NCBI GenBank assembly: GCA_905233685.1
Contig: CAJOEZ010000029.1
Location: forward strand, 1 to 54,536
Reading direction: 5' to 3'
DNA length: 54,536 bases
Source: an uncultured Bacteroidales bacterium
GTDB taxonomy: Bacteria; Bacteroidota; Bacteroidia; Bacteroidales; F082
Shown here: positions 39,871 through 49,475 of the stretch, piece after piece
Layout: every line of letters begins with the position of its first letter
Position numbering within the stretch: the stretch's first letter is position 1
Made by a program: the position numbers and the translations under genes
Notes under the pieces: model-generated
Databases searched by the model: none
The model's input: only the letters and a program-made list of their open reading frames with translations
Told to the model about the DNA's origin: nothing

Positions 39871-42764
39871 AACAGGAAAACTTCATCGAAAAGTTAGCAA
39901 GCCATATCCAAAACCATTATAACCTTGTACAACAAGAACTTACGGTGGTTTTCCCGAACAAACGCGCCGCTTTTTACCTCCGTTCAAAATTCAAGCAAAA
40001 CATCAACGAGGCCATTTGGCTGCCTCAGATACTTTCCATCGAAGAAGCTGTTACTCAATGGAGTGGACTCACTTTGGTGGACAGCCTCAACCTTCTTTTT
40101 GAGCTGATTGACATCGACGCGCAACTGCACAAGGAGCAAAACAGCGACCTTGGCGTGTTCGGGAGTCAGGCGGCACAAATGGCCAAGGATTTTGACGAAA
40201 TCGACCAATACGACATCGATGCAAAGCGTTTATTCAACTATGTTTTGGACAACAAAAAGATAGAAATCTGGAATTTCGACGAGGCCAAAAGCAAGGAAAA
40301 AGAGCAGAAATACCTGCAATTCTTCACCTCGCTTTACGACTATTACCTCCGCCTCCGCGAGCGGCTTTCCGAAAAAAAGCAAGGTTATTATGGCATGATA
40401 ACCAGATACTTATCCCATTTATCGGATACTGAACTCGCGGAAAGAATGGGCAACAGGAAAGTCATCTTCGCCGGTTTCAACGCACTGACTACCACCGAAG
40501 AGCGAATCATCGACAAGTTGGTGAAAAACGGTCTTGCGGAGGTCCTTTTCGACTACGACCGCTATTACATCAATGACACAAACAACGAGGCTGGCCTCTT
40601 TGCTCGACGCTACCTCAGCACCCATCCCGAATGGATGAAAAACGGCATTTCGGAGCAACTTGACCAAGAAGAAAAATACATCCACATCATCAGCGCAAGC
40701 GGCAACACATTGCAGACCAAGGCTTTGCAATCCCATCTCCAGAAAAGCGAGAACAGCGATATGGCCATCATTCTCGCTGACGAAAATTTGCTCATCCCCG
40801 TCCTTAACGCCATTCCCGACACCAAAACTTTCAAGGATTTCAAGGTCTCGATGGGCTATCCTATTGCGCAAACAACTGTAAACCAATTCATCAAGTCCTA
40901 TTTCAACCTCAGAAGAAGGAACAAAATCGTCAGAAGAATCAAGGAAAACGGGACGGAACGTGAGGTGCACGGCTGGTACATCTGGCCGCTCCTGCAAATC
41001 ATGGACTTGGAATTGGTGAAAATCATCTTCACCCCAAAAGAGACGATGGCGTTTGAACGCTGGAAGGCCGAACAAGTGAACAACGGCAAGTTCATTTTTG
41101 AAGAAGCCGACTTGACATCCCTTAGCAAAATTCCTGATGTTCAATCCTTTATAAGGATTTTGTTGCATCCCGAGCGAGAGACTGACCCTAATACAGCCAT
41201 TCAGTCCTTACATCAGCTTTTGACCTTCATTTCCAACAAAATACAAGACAAAACCGACCAAAAAGGGGTCAAGTTCTTGCTCAACCAAGTGAGCGAGGTC
41301 GGGAAAATTGTCAACCGCATCGGGCAAATCGTTGCGCAACATGCCCAATACCTCCACGATGTGAACAGCGTAGAGATCCTATATAAGTTGCTGGTTTCCA
41401 ACGCATCCATCAAGTTGAACAGCAGCAGCACGGAGGGCTTGCAAATTATGGGACTGCTCGAAACCCGCAACATCGACTTCAAGCGGCTGCACGTGCTCAG
41501 CGTCAACGAAGGCATTTTGCCCGCTGACAAATCGCAAGGCAGCTTCATCCCGCATTTCATCAAGAGGGAATGCGGCTTGCCCGGATATGTCGAGAAGCAG
41601 GCCGTCTTTGCCTACCATTTCTATCGTTTGTTGCAAAACGGAGAACATATCTATTTGTATTACAATAATTTGGACTCTTCTTTTGGTGGAGAGGCCAGCC
41701 GCTTCATCCTGCAAATCAAGCAAGAATTAGCCCAAAAACCAAATATCCACATTGAAGAAGAGAATTTCAGCTGCGATACGCAATCGAACGCTACAACGCT
41801 CTCATTGACAGCGCAAAAAGCCAGTTCGATTGACCGACTGAGGTACCTGATTCAAGAAAAAGGCCTCTCCCCTTCCTCGCTTTCCACCTATATTAATTGT
41901 CCGCTGAAATACTACTTGAAGAACATCCTGCAAATCGAGGACAGCAGCCTTGAGGAGGAAGTCGGGACGAACATCATCGGAACCATCATCCACGACAGTT
42001 TGGAGTTCCTTTTCAACCCGTATCTGCCTCAAAACGAAAAGACGCAAATCATTGACAAAGAGCTGTTTGACAATAAAATCATGCCCCAATGGGAAAACAT
42101 GCTGACTCAATCCATTGAGAAAAACACGCCCTTGGGCTTCCCCGATGTCGGGTTCAACTACCTCAACAAAATCACCATTCGTCAACAGTTGAAAAATTAT
42201 TTGCAATACACTTCTAATCAACTGAAAAACAACGATTTAATCATTATTAAAACCGAAGGTGAGCTTTCGACAAGGCTCAGGACATCCTTCGGAGATTGTC
42301 TTGTCAAAGGCCGCACCGACCGTATCGACCGCTGGGGCAATGTCATCCGCGTCATCGACTACAAGACTGGTAAAGTGGAGACCTCCGACCTCAAAGTGCC
42401 CATGCGGCATCCTGGAGACGACGACCTCAGCTTCCTGAAGTCCATTCCCGAGAAGGCTTTGCAGTTGCTCCTTTACAAATACTTGTACCTAAAGGAGAAC
42501 CCGCAAATCGCTGCCAATCAGGTAAAAGCGGAAATCCACGGCCTACGCTACGCCAACAGTATCGAGTTTGGCCTCACTCAGGCCAAACCCACGAAAAACG
42601 AGGAAGCCGTGCCCTTTTTGGACGATGCTACCTTCATTGACGACATGGAAGCCTTGTTGAAGGCCGTGATAGACGAAATGTTGGATACGGAAACGCCCTT
42701 CATCCAAACCGAAGACGAGAAAAAATGTCGGAATTGCGATTTTCGGGGGATTTGCAGGCGGTAG
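39867..42764 (+). CDS. AddB-like PD-(D/E)XK nuclease family protein
   Basis: 965 residues. The N-terminus resembles an inactive UvrD-type helicase fold (VVFPNKRAAFYLRSKFK, LPQILSIEEAV), and the C-terminus is a RecB-type nuclease: GRTDRIDRWGNVIRVIDYKTGK. Cysteines at YINCPLKYYL and KKCRNCDFRGICRR fit the Fe-S cluster of AddB. In Bacteroidetes this protein pairs with an AddA-like helicase in DNA end resection and recombination. The addA partner is not in the window. It overlaps murU by four bases. A TTCGACAAGGCTCAGGAC motif at 42265-42283 lies inside. Confidence 0.82.
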   Translation: MKQENFIEKLASHIQNHYNLVQQELTVVFPNKRAAFYLRSKFKQNINEAIWLPQILSIEEAVTQWSGLTLVDSLNLLFELIDIDAQLHKEQNSDLGVFGSQAAQMAKDFDEIDQYDIDAKRLFNYVLDNKKIEIWNFDEAKSKEKEQKYLQFFTSLYDYYLRLRERLSEKKQGYYGMITRYLSHLSDTELAERMGNRKVIFAGFNALTTTEERIIDKLVKNGLAEVLFDYDRYYINDTNNEAGLFARRYLSTHPEWMKNGISEQLDQEEKYIHIISASGNTLQTKALQSHLQKSENSDMAIILADENLLIPVLNAIPDTKTFKDFKVSMGYPIAQTTVNQFIKSYFNLRRRNKIVRRIKENGTEREVHGWYIWPLLQIMDLELVKIIFTPKETMAFERWKAEQVNNGKFIFEEADLTSLSKIPDVQSFIRILLHPERETDPNTAIQSLHQLLTFISNKIQDKTDQKGVKFLLNQVSEVGKIVNRIGQIVAQHAQYLHDVNSVEILYKLLVSNASIKLNSSSTEGLQIMGLLETRNIDFKRLHVLSVNEGILPADKSQGSFIPHFIKRECGLPGYVEKQAVFAYHFYRLLQNGEHIYLYYNNLDSSFGGEASRFILQIKQELAQKPNIHIEEENFSCDTQSNATTLSLTAQKASSIDRLRYLIQEKGLSPSSLSTYINCPLKYYLKNILQIEDSSLEEEVGTNIIGTIIHDSLEFLFNPYLPQNEKTQIIDKELFDNKIMPQWENMLTQSIEKNTPLGFPDVGFNYLNKITIRQQLKNYLQYTSNQLKNNDLIIIKTEGELSTRLRTSFGDCLVKGRTDRIDRWGNVIRVIDYKTGKVETSDLKVPMRHPGDDDLSFLKSIPEKALQLLLYKYLYLKENPQIAANQVKAEIHGLRYANSIEFGLTQAKPTKNEEAVPFLDDATFIDDMEALLKAVIDEMLDTETPFIQTEDEKKCRNCDFRGICRR
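42265..42283. repeat. TTCGACAAGGCTCAGG motif inside the AddB-like gene
   Basis: Third, diverged occurrence of the motif found in murL and the murU-like gene. It encodes STRLR in frame; it could also be native sequence. Confidence 0.35.
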
Positions 42765-42766
42765 AC

Positions 42767-43057
42767 TCAGCTCAAAACGACCTCTTTAAGAATCTCCTTC
42801 CCCACCAATTCATTCAAATTCTTAAGCAACAGCGACTTGGAATACCCCAACTCGCTGCGTAGCGAATCGGAATCGACGCGGACGAAGAGCACTTTATTAC
42901 GGATAGCGAGGTCGATGGTGTGCTTAGCGATGAACGGGCCCACCACCTTGGGCCATGACTGGATGACTTTCATCTCATCCACATAGCCCGGGCCTTTGTG
43001 CTGCACGTAAAAGGCCTTGATAAGGTCGCTGAGCGGCTGAACGTCATAGTAAACCAT
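42767..43057 (-). CDS. DUF721 (DciA-like) protein
   Basis: 96 residues. The pattern VIQSWPKVVGPFIAKHT and LFVRVDSDSLRSELGYSKSL fits DUF721, the family of DciA, the ancestral loader of the replicative helicase DnaB. It starts 14 bases before the recF stop; recF-DUF721 pairing is seen widely in bacteria. DciA function in this phylum is inferred. Confidence 0.82.
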   Translation of the reverse strand: MVYYDVQPLSDLIKAFYVQHKGPGYVDEMKVIQSWPKVVGPFIAKHTIDLAIRNKVLFVRVDSDSLRSELGYSKSLLLKNLNELVGKEILKEVVLS

Positions 43058-44177
43058 CGCTGCCTCCTATCTCCTTGACTTGGCCTTTCTCCACCGAGAA
43101 AATCTTGTGGTTGATGTGGGTGTCCTCAAACAGTTTCTCAATTCTTTGTTGCTGAGTATCAGTGATAAACACCTGTCCGAAATGGTTGTCGCCGACCAAG
43201 CGGACAAGCTTCATCACGCGCTGGTCGTCAAGCTTGTCGAAGATGTCGTCAAGCAACAAAATGGGCTTGTAGCCAATTTTCTGGAAATTGAACTCAAACT
43301 GCGCCAAGCGAATCGACACCACAAACGACTTCTGCTGTCCCTGCGAGCCGAAGCGCTTCAGCGGATGCCCGTCGAGCGTAAACTCAAGGTCATCCTTATG
43401 AATGCCCACGTTGGTATAGGCCGAATAGCGGTCCTGTTGCAGGCTTTCCTCCAACAACTCATGCAACGGCTTCTCGTCCAAGCGCGACTGATACACGACA
43501 TTCACCTTCTCCGTGCCGCCCGAAACGATTTCATAGTAATGCTGGAAAATAGGCAAAAAATCCTCCAAAAACCGGCGGCGCTTTTCGTGAATGTCATCAG
43601 CGTTTTGGGCCAACTGGTCGTCCCAAAGGCGAAGCAGCTCGCGGTCGAAGGTACGTGTTTCGGCAAAGCGTTTCAGTTGCATATTGCGTTGCAACAAAGC
43701 ACGGTTGTATTTCAGCAAAGCACTGAGATACAAGGGGTCGAACTGCGAGATCACGCCGTCGATGAACTTGCGGCGCAGGTCGCTACCCTCGTTGATGAGG
43801 TCGCGGTCGTATGGCGAAATCATCACCAAGGGGAATTTGCCGATATGCTCGCTGAGGCGGTCGTATTCCTTCTTGTTGAAGCGGAACGACTTCTTCGCGT
43901 CGCGCTTCTGCACACACGACACCAACTCGTCGTCCTTCTCGTCGTGCGAATACACGCCATGAATAGCAAAAAACTCTTGTTCGTGCCTGATATTCAGCTT
44001 GTCGGCGGCCCCGAAAAAGCTTTTGCAGAACGAAAGGTAATAAATCGAGTCGAGGATGTTGGTCTTCCCTGCCCCGTTCAAACCGACAAAACAATTCACC
44101 TTCTCCGAAAGCAGCAAATCGGCTGTTTCGCAATTCTTGAAGTTCGTCAGTTTGAGTTCGTGAAGATACATATTCAT
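43044..44177 (-). CDS. recF: DNA replication/repair protein RecF
   Basis: 377 residues, usual length. SMC-like ATPase with Walker A VGLNGAGKTNILD (about residues 31-43), YLSFCKSFFG, signature LKRFGSQGQQKS and Walker B PILLLDDIFDKLD. RecF loads RecA at gapped DNA with RecO and RecR. ATG at 44171 is an alternative start. The upstream intergenic region is filled by a palindromic repeat, so a promoter there is not obvious. Confidence 0.93.
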   Translation of the reverse strand: MNMYLHELKLTNFKNCETADLLLSEKVNCFVGLNGAGKTNILDSIYYLSFCKSFFGAADKLNIRHEQEFFAIHGVYSHDEKDDELVSCVQKRDAKKSFRFNKKEYDRLSEHIGKFPLVMISPYDRDLINEGSDLRRKFIDGVISQFDPLYLSALLKYNRALLQRNMQLKRFAETRTFDRELLRLWDDQLAQNADDIHEKRRRFLEDFLPIFQHYYEIVSGGTEKVNVVYQSRLDEKPLHELLEESLQQDRYSAYTNVGIHKDDLEFTLDGHPLKRFGSQGQQKSFVVSIRLAQFEFNFQKIGYKPILLLDDIFDKLDDQRVMKLVRLVGDNHFGQVFITDTQQQRIEKLFEDTHINHKIFSVEKGQVKEIGGSDGLL

Positions 44178-44178
44178 T

Positions 44179-44243
44179 GACTTCGGGACTCGGGACTGCG
44201 GGACTGCGAGTCGTGGAAAAGTCTCGCGTCTCGAAGTCTCGCG
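44179..44243. repeat. iterated CGGGACT palindrome between recF and porQ
   Basis: Left arm iterates CGGGACTCGGGACTGCGGGA; right arm (44221-44243) carries the complement GTCTCGCGTCTCGAAGTCTC. Confidence 0.75.
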
Positions 44244-44247
44244 CCAA

Positions 44248-45300
44248 TCATTTAAACTTGTTCAGGTCAACGCGGAGTGTTAAGTAGTGCGACGCACTGG
44301 CGATGTTGTATCTCGAAAGCGCGTAATCGATTTGGAACGCCTTGATTTTCACGCCAAAACCAGCCGAGAAACCCACTAAAGTGCGCTTCGCTGGCACGTC
44401 CATCTTGTTGTGCGTATCGTAATTATAGGATGCCCGAAGCACGAGATTCTTGCCCAATTCCAGCTCGCCGCCTATCACAAGATGGCAGCCCAAATTGGTG
44501 AAGAATTGCGCGGCTTTGCTGGGCTGAATAATCGAGTCGGTGATGGGGTCGTAGTGTCCTGCAAGGTCAAGCGGGTCGTCAAAAGTCATTTTCCAGCGCT
44601 GGATGTCGTGGTAACCCAAATAGATGGTCAACGGCAAGTGCGCCAACTTCTTGGAGGCCATGAAATCCAAAGAGAAAGGAAGCCATTTATCCTCGTTATA
44701 CATCTCGACTGCGAACAATTGCCGCCCGATGTTGCGTCCGGCAAGGGTAAAGGCCCAGTTGGTATAAGACCAATAGGTGGCGGCCACATCCACACCCAGG
44801 GCACCCGCGCGACCGATTTCGTATTGGCAGCCCACATACTTCAAGTTGGCGCCGATGCTCCATTTGTCGGTCAGTTCACGGCCCCAGCCAAGGACGAGGG
44901 CATAGTTGGAAGGAGTGAAAGTACCGCCTTCAACAGTACCATTCTCTGAGACATACTGCATTTTGCCGTGGTTGTAATACAGCACCGAGGCCGCAAAACT
45001 GCCCAACTTCTCAAAAGTATGGCTGTATTGCGCTGTGGCATAGTTAGTTCCAATGTGGAAGTCACCAACATACGAAAGCGTCATCTGATTGTTCATCTCA
45101 GGAGAGATGGCAGAAGGATTAAAAACCGCGGTCTGCAAATCCCCATCATGAATGGCCAAAGGCATCCCTCCCAAAGCGACGACGCGGGCAGAATTGGCGT
45201 CCGTTAAGACGCGAAAAATGTTGTCCGTCACCTGAGCTTCGGATTGCAAAGCCGTGAAAACCAAAATGATAAAACCAAACAGAGATGCAATTCGCTTCAT
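44248..45300 (-). CDS. porQ: type IX secretion system protein PorQ
   Basis: 350 residues from the ATG at 45300. A signal peptide ends SEAQ, followed by DNIFRVLTDANSARVVALGG, the usual PorQ start. The rest is an outer membrane beta-barrel (GLGWGRELTDKWSIGANLKYV-like strand, YSGFSAGFGVKIKAFQIDY-like end). PorQ, with PorU, PorV and PorZ, belongs to the attachment complex that cleaves the sorting domain and anchors cargo. The partner genes are not in the window, but four proteins here carry the sorting domain. Confidence 0.87.
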   Translation of the reverse strand: MKRIASLFGFIILVFTALQSEAQVTDNIFRVLTDANSARVVALGGMPLAIHDGDLQTAVFNPSAISPEMNNQMTLSYVGDFHIGTNYATAQYSHTFEKLGSFAASVLYYNHGKMQYVSENGTVEGGTFTPSNYALVLGWGRELTDKWSIGANLKYVGCQYEIGRAGALGVDVAATYWSYTNWAFTLAGRNIGRQLFAVEMYNEDKWLPFSLDFMASKKLAHLPLTIYLGYHDIQRWKMTFDDPLDLAGHYDPITDSIIQPSKAAQFFTNLGCHLVIGGELELGKNLVLRASYNYDTHNKMDVPAKRTLVGFSAGFGVKIKAFQIDYALSRYNIASASHYLTLRVDLNKFK

Positions 45301-45353
45301 ATTCCACATTTATTTGATAACGGACACCTTATTATATTATTGTGTGACGGCCA

Positions 45354-46319
45354 TTATTTGTCCACCAACCCAGGACCGGTCTTGACTAACTTGCCCTCCT
45401 CTTTCAGTTGGGTGGCCAGATTGTCGAGCACGCCGTTCACGAAGCGGCGACTTTCAGCGCTACTGTAAAATTTCGAGATTTCAATGTACTCGTTAATGGT
45501 CACCTTCACTGGGATGAAATGGAACTCGCAGAACTCCGTCAAAGCCATGAAAATGAGAATCTTATCCATCAGCACCAAACGGTCGTAATCCCAATTGGAT
45601 ATGTTGTCCTTGACAATTTCGCGGTACTCGTCAGCATGGAGGATGGTCTTTTCAAACAATTTAACGACGAAGTTCTTTTCTTCAGAATCAGAACCGTTTT
45701 CAATCTTGAAGACTGGAGGCAACATTGAGTTTTCGTTGAACGAGGCCGGCATCTCGCTGATGAATTTCCACAAAAGGAACAACGAAATCTGGTAGTCACT
45801 GTTGAAAGACAGTTTGCGGTCGGCATAAAAATCGTACAAAATACTATCCTCAGGCATATAGGTATCGATGATGGTGACCAAAAGTTGCTTGTCGTCATCA
45901 AAACCGTCTTTGCCATTCGTCATATACTGCTGATATTCATCAGTATCTAAAAGCCGATTGTAAAAACCACGGATGAAATCCTCGCGAAAGTCGGCCCAAT
46001 TGATCTTGTACTTGTCTTCCAAGGCCATCAAATGCTTGTTGCTCTCCAAGACATTGAGAATCCGATTGTTGACAAATTTCAAATTGGGATTCAGGTCTTC
46101 CTCGGTCGGGAAATGCTTGTTGCGATTTTCCTCAATACGGCGTTCGGCGAAGCGCTTCACCTCCACCCAAAACGAGAGCTGGTAGACGAAAAGCTCGTAA
46201 AGATTGTCGACAGACTCCAGCAAATGCCGTTCAGCCTTGGCCAAATCATTGTCATTGGCCTGATGGTAAGCGTAAATCTCCTGCAACGCCTTGATTCTCA
46301 AAAATCTTCTATTCAGCAT
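45354..46319 (-). CDS. nusB: transcription antitermination factor NusB (extended form)
   Basis: 321 residues, about twice the E. coli length, as usual in Bacteroidetes. The N-terminus MLNRRFLRIKALQEIYAYHQ and the C-terminal NWDYDRLVLMDKILIFMALTEF and KVTINEYIEISKFYSS are the NusB domain; the middle (about 70-215) is a lineage-specific helical insertion. It binds boxA RNA in rRNA transcription. A minus-strand -7 box TACCTTTG lies at 46358-46351. Confidence 0.92.
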   Translation of the reverse strand: MLNRRFLRIKALQEIYAYHQANDNDLAKAERHLLESVDNLYELFVYQLSFWVEVKRFAERRIEENRNKHFPTEEDLNPNLKFVNNRILNVLESNKHLMALEDKYKINWADFREDFIRGFYNRLLDTDEYQQYMTNGKDGFDDDKQLLVTIIDTYMPEDSILYDFYADRKLSFNSDYQISLFLLWKFISEMPASFNENSMLPPVFKIENGSDSEEKNFVVKLFEKTILHADEYREIVKDNISNWDYDRLVLMDKILIFMALTEFCEFHFIPVKVTINEYIEISKFYSSAESRRFVNGVLDNLATQLKEEGKLVKTGPGLVDK

Positions 46320-46378
46320 AATAACTCAACATTCGTATGAAAACGGAGTGCAAAGGTAACAATTTTTTCTCAAAACCA

Positions 46379-46408
46379 TTGACAGCACCAGAAAAATACC
46401 TATCTTTG
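46379..46408 (+). promoter_or_regulatory. promoter of the rubrerythrin-like gene
   Basis: TTG at 46379-46381, 19 bases, TATCTTTG at 46401-46408, 55 bases before the ATG. Confidence 0.7.
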
Positions 46409-46463
46409 CCTAAATATTTGAACGAATTCAAATCACTAACTTAATATTCTAAAAAGGAACACT

Positions 46464-47009
46464 ATGAAGAAAAAATTCATCTGCCCCATCTGCGGGTATG
46501 TTCACGAAGGAGAGGAAGCCCCCGAGCGCTGCCCTCAATGCAAGCAAATCGTTGAATGGAAGGTCGTTGACGAAAACGCGTCCCTCAATTTTGTCACCGA
46601 GCATGTCGTTGGCATCGCCAAAGGCACCGGCGACGACATGATCAAAGACCTCAACGCCCATTTCATGGGTGAGGCCACCGAAGTCGGAATGTATTTGGCC
46701 ATGAGCCGCCAAGCCGACCGCGAGGGCTATCCCGAAATCGCCGAGGCTTTCAAGCGTTATGCTTTTGAAGAGGCCGAACACTGCGCCCGCTTTGCCGAAT
46801 TGCTTGGCGACGTGGTTTGGGACACAAAGACCAACCTCTACAAGCGCATGATTGCCGAGTGCGGCGCCTGCGAAGACAAGATGCGTATCGCCCGCGTGGC
46901 CAAGGAGCGCAACTTAGACGCCATCCACGACACCGTCCACGAGATGGCCAAAGACGAAGCCCGCCATGGCAAAGGCTTTGAAGGACTGTATAAACGTTAC
47001 TTTGGATAA
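46464..47009 (+). CDS. reverse rubrerythrin-type protein
   Basis: 181 residues. An N-terminal rubredoxin-like domain ([20 protein letters not shown]) is followed by a ferritin-like diiron domain with E-x-x-E/E-x-x-H motifs ([38 protein letters not shown]). This order is the reverse of classical rubrerythrin and is linked in Clostridium to peroxide and oxygen reduction. It fits an anaerobe defending against oxygen. It has its own promoter and precedes ferritin by 113 bases occupied by a palindromic repeat. Confidence 0.88.
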   Translation: MKKKFICPICGYVHEGEEAPERCPQCKQIVEWKVVDENASLNFVTEHVVGIAKGTGDDMIKDLNAHFMGEATEVGMYLAMSRQADREGYPEIAEAFKRYAFEEAEHCARFAELLGDVVWDTKTNLYKRMIAECGACEDKMRIARVAKERNLDAIHDTVHEMAKDEARHGKGFEGLYKRYFG

Positions 47010-47021
47010 TAGGTAATTTGC

Positions 47022-47097
47022 AGTTGTCAGTTATCAGTTGATAGTTGTTTCACACAAATCGCTGATAACTGGCAACTGATAACTGATAACTGGAAAC
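47022..47097. repeat. iterated CAGTTATCAGTT palindrome
   Basis: Left arm AGTTGTCAGTTATCAGTT; right arm GATAACTGGCAACTGATAAC and more. Both are built from the unit AACTGATA or its complement. Confidence 0.8.
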
Positions 47098-47122
47098 TAA
47101 TAACAAAAAAACTGTTAAAAAG

Positions 47123-47635
47123 ATGATTAGCAAGAAATTAGCAAAGGCCATCAACGACCAGATTAACGCAGAAATGTGGTCGGCCTATCTGTATCTGAGC
47201 ATGTCGCAAGACATCTACGCCAAAGGCTTCAAGGGCATCGCCCATTGGTACAAAGTGCAGTTCCTCGAGGAACAAGCCCATGCCGCCATCATGATCAACT
47301 ACCTGCACGCGCAGAACGAGAAAGTCATCCTCGCTCCCATCGCCAAGGTGCAGACTGAATGGAAGAGTGTTTTGGCCACTTTCGAGGATACGCTGAAGCA
47401 TGAGCAGAAGGTGACCGCCATGATCAACAACCTCTGCGACATCGCCGATGAGGACAAAGACCGCGCTGCCGCCAACTTCCTCGCTTGGTTCATCGACGAA
47501 CAGGTGGAAGAAGAAGAGAACGCACGCAACCTCGTCAACCATTGCAAAATGATTGGTGACCATATCGGCGGCATGATCATGCTCGATAAGGAGCTGGGTG
47601 CCCGTGAATACCACACCCCTAGCCCGCTGAAATGA
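47123..47635 (+). CDS. ftnA: non-haem ferritin
   Basis: 170 residues. Diiron site ligands are in NAEMWSAYLYLSM and FLEEQAHAAIMIN; the fourth helix has AWFIDEQVEEEENA. It oxidises and stores iron. Its place after the reverse rubrerythrin suggests joint iron/oxygen stress handling. A bidirectional terminator follows. Confidence 0.93.
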   Translation: MISKKLAKAINDQINAEMWSAYLYLSMSQDIYAKGFKGIAHWYKVQFLEEQAHAAIMINYLHAQNEKVILAPIAKVQTEWKSVLATFEDTLKHEQKVTAMINNLCDIADEDKDRAAANFLAWFIDEQVEEEENARNLVNHCKMIGDHIGGMIMLDKELGAREYHTPSPLK

Positions 47636-47682
47636 AAACGATCGTTGTAGAGAGGCGTGTTACACCGAATCTACAGACGCAA

Positions 47683-47722
47683 AAAAACTCCGCTTCGCAA
47701 TTTCGGGAAGCGGAGTTTTTCT
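47683..47722. terminator. bidirectional terminator between ferritin and subtilase genes
   Basis: AAAAACTCCGCTTC (47683-47696) pairs with GAAGCGGAGTTTTT (47707-47720), with A tract left and T tract right. Confidence 0.88.
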
Positions 47723-47739
47723 TATCCAAACAAGACCGG

Positions 47740-49392
47740 TTATCTCGTCTTCACCAATTTGATGGTCTGGCGACCCATGGTTTCAGAATTCACGTTGATG
47801 AAATACACGCCCGCCTCTAAATCGCTCAAGTAATTCTCAAGCGTGGTATGATTCAGACCGTTGAAGCTGTAGGTATACAGGCAACGCCCCATCATGTCGT
47901 ACACCGTGAGATCGGCCTTCGCGCCGTCGTTCAGCACCACACGAACCGAACCTTGCGAGGGATTGGGAAACACGCTGACCACTTCAACGGGAGCTCCTTC
48001 TATGGGCTCTTCAACACTCAGCATTTCAAGGGCTTGCGAGAAATCGGGAATGCCGTAGCCGTAGTAATTGTCGGGGTTGTCAGCACGATTGCCACAAGCA
48101 CGAATGGCTTCACAGATTTCCTGAACGGTGGCGTAGGGGCGAGCTTGACGCAAGCAAGCGACGGCACCAGCCAAAACGGGCGTGGCAAACGAAGTGCCGC
48201 TGCCATTGTAATAAGGCCACCAGTCACCATAACCAGAAGCGACATAAGTATCTTGTCCCATAGCCATCACATCCGGCTTGACGCGTCCGTCATAAGTTGG
48301 CCCCACCGAGCTGAAATAAGCACGAATGCCCGAAGCATCGACTGCTCCAACCGTCAAGATATGCTCTGCATCAGCTGGGATGCCCAAGGTGCAGGTTCCG
48401 TCACCTTCATTGCCAGCGGCGTTCATACATATCATGCCACGGCTTGCCGCAATTTCAGCACCAATCGACATTGGGGCCGTATGACCGTCGAAATGCGCAA
48501 AGGGATGATCCCATTGCGGCATGTCAAAATCAATGTAACCCAACGAGGTGGAACACACATCCACACCTAAGCTGTCGGCATACTCCGCGCCCGACACCCA
48601 GTTATACTCTTCTATAATATTCTCACTATCACCATCTTCGGTATGAATAAGGTAATATGAAGCCTTAGGAGCCGTGCCTACCATGTTGTTGGGGTCGTAA
48701 GCGGCCATAGTGCTCAAACATGATGTACCATGCGTACTCTGCGTATAAACCGAGTTGGAGCCATAAACGAAGTCGCGCACACCCAGCAAACGGCCTTCTT
48801 CGCGCATATTGTCGAAACAGGATTGTTCTTCCGTCCCGACAAAACCACCATCGAGAACGGCCACCACAACGCCAGTACCATCAAATCCCATGTCATGCAA
48901 AACATCGACTTTCAACTGTGTGACTTGAGCCTCCGCTCCGCCGTAATAACCATACATACCACGCTGTGCGGTGGCGGGCTTCATCTCATTGGCCAACCAA
49001 CGTTCCTTCTGTTCTTGTGCCACAGGGTCGTTGGGGCAGTTGCGCACAACTTCCACAAAACTAAGCGCATTGATGGCTTCAATCGCACTCGGGTCGGTGG
49101 TATACACCGAAACGCCGTTGAGCCACTTCGAAGGATTGAGCAATTGCACCCCACAGTCAGCCACAGCCTGGAGATACTGCGGATTAACAGGAATGTCATA
49201 CTCATCGATGCTAATGCCCAGATTGGCACGACGTTGCAATGCCCTTTGGCTCAGATAAGCCTCCGGATTGTCAATAGAATAGGGCGAGTTGTTCTTGTCG
49301 GTAAACTGCACCCAGTAAATGTTGGTCGCCACTTGTGCATGAACAAATAACGCGGCCATCACAAACAAAAGTAATAAGGATAACTTTCTCAT
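47740..49392 (-). CDS. secreted S8 (subtilisin-like) serine peptidase with T9SS sorting domain
   Basis: 550 residues. Signal peptide ends FVHAQ. The catalytic triad is visible: Asp in VVVAVLDGGF, His in STHGTSCLSTMAA and Ser in GSGTSFATPVLAG. A propeptide-like region covers about residues 20-135. The last ~75 residues are a type A sorting domain: SVFPNPSQGSVRVVL, DLTVYDMMGRCLYTY, DLEAGVYFINVNSE. It should be exported by the T9SS and act as an extracellular protease. Substrate unknown. Minus-strand -7 box TATTTTTG at 49421-49414. Confidence 0.9.
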   Translation of the reverse strand: MRKLSLLLLFVMAALFVHAQVATNIYWVQFTDKNNSPYSIDNPEAYLSQRALQRRANLGISIDEYDIPVNPQYLQAVADCGVQLLNPSKWLNGVSVYTTDPSAIEAINALSFVEVVRNCPNDPVAQEQKERWLANEMKPATAQRGMYGYYGGAEAQVTQLKVDVLHDMGFDGTGVVVAVLDGGFVGTEEQSCFDNMREEGRLLGVRDFVYGSNSVYTQSTHGTSCLSTMAAYDPNNMVGTAPKASYYLIHTEDGDSENIIEEYNWVSGAEYADSLGVDVCSTSLGYIDFDMPQWDHPFAHFDGHTAPMSIGAEIAASRGMICMNAAGNEGDGTCTLGIPADAEHILTVGAVDASGIRAYFSSVGPTYDGRVKPDVMAMGQDTYVASGYGDWWPYYNGSGTSFATPVLAGAVACLRQARPYATVQEICEAIRACGNRADNPDNYYGYGIPDFSQALEMLSVEEPIEGAPVEVVSVFPNPSQGSVRVVLNDGAKADLTVYDMMGRCLYTYSFNGLNHTTLENYLSDLEAGVYFINVNSETMGRQTIKLVKTR

Positions 49393-49444
49393 AATGCATT
49401 AATTTAAATCGTGCAAAAATAATCAAAAACTCACTACTTTTCAC

Positions 49445-49452
49445 TACTTTTG
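49445..49452 (+). promoter_or_regulatory. -7 box of trmD
   Basis: TACTTTTG, 23 bases before the ATG at 49476. A near copy, TACTTTTC, lies just upstream. No clear -33. Confidence 0.5.
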
Positions 49453-49475
49453 CCAAAAATTCAAAAATCATTCCC

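Noticed and set aside
43080..44180. 366-codon plus-strand frame opposite recF
   Set aside because: Antisense to RecF.
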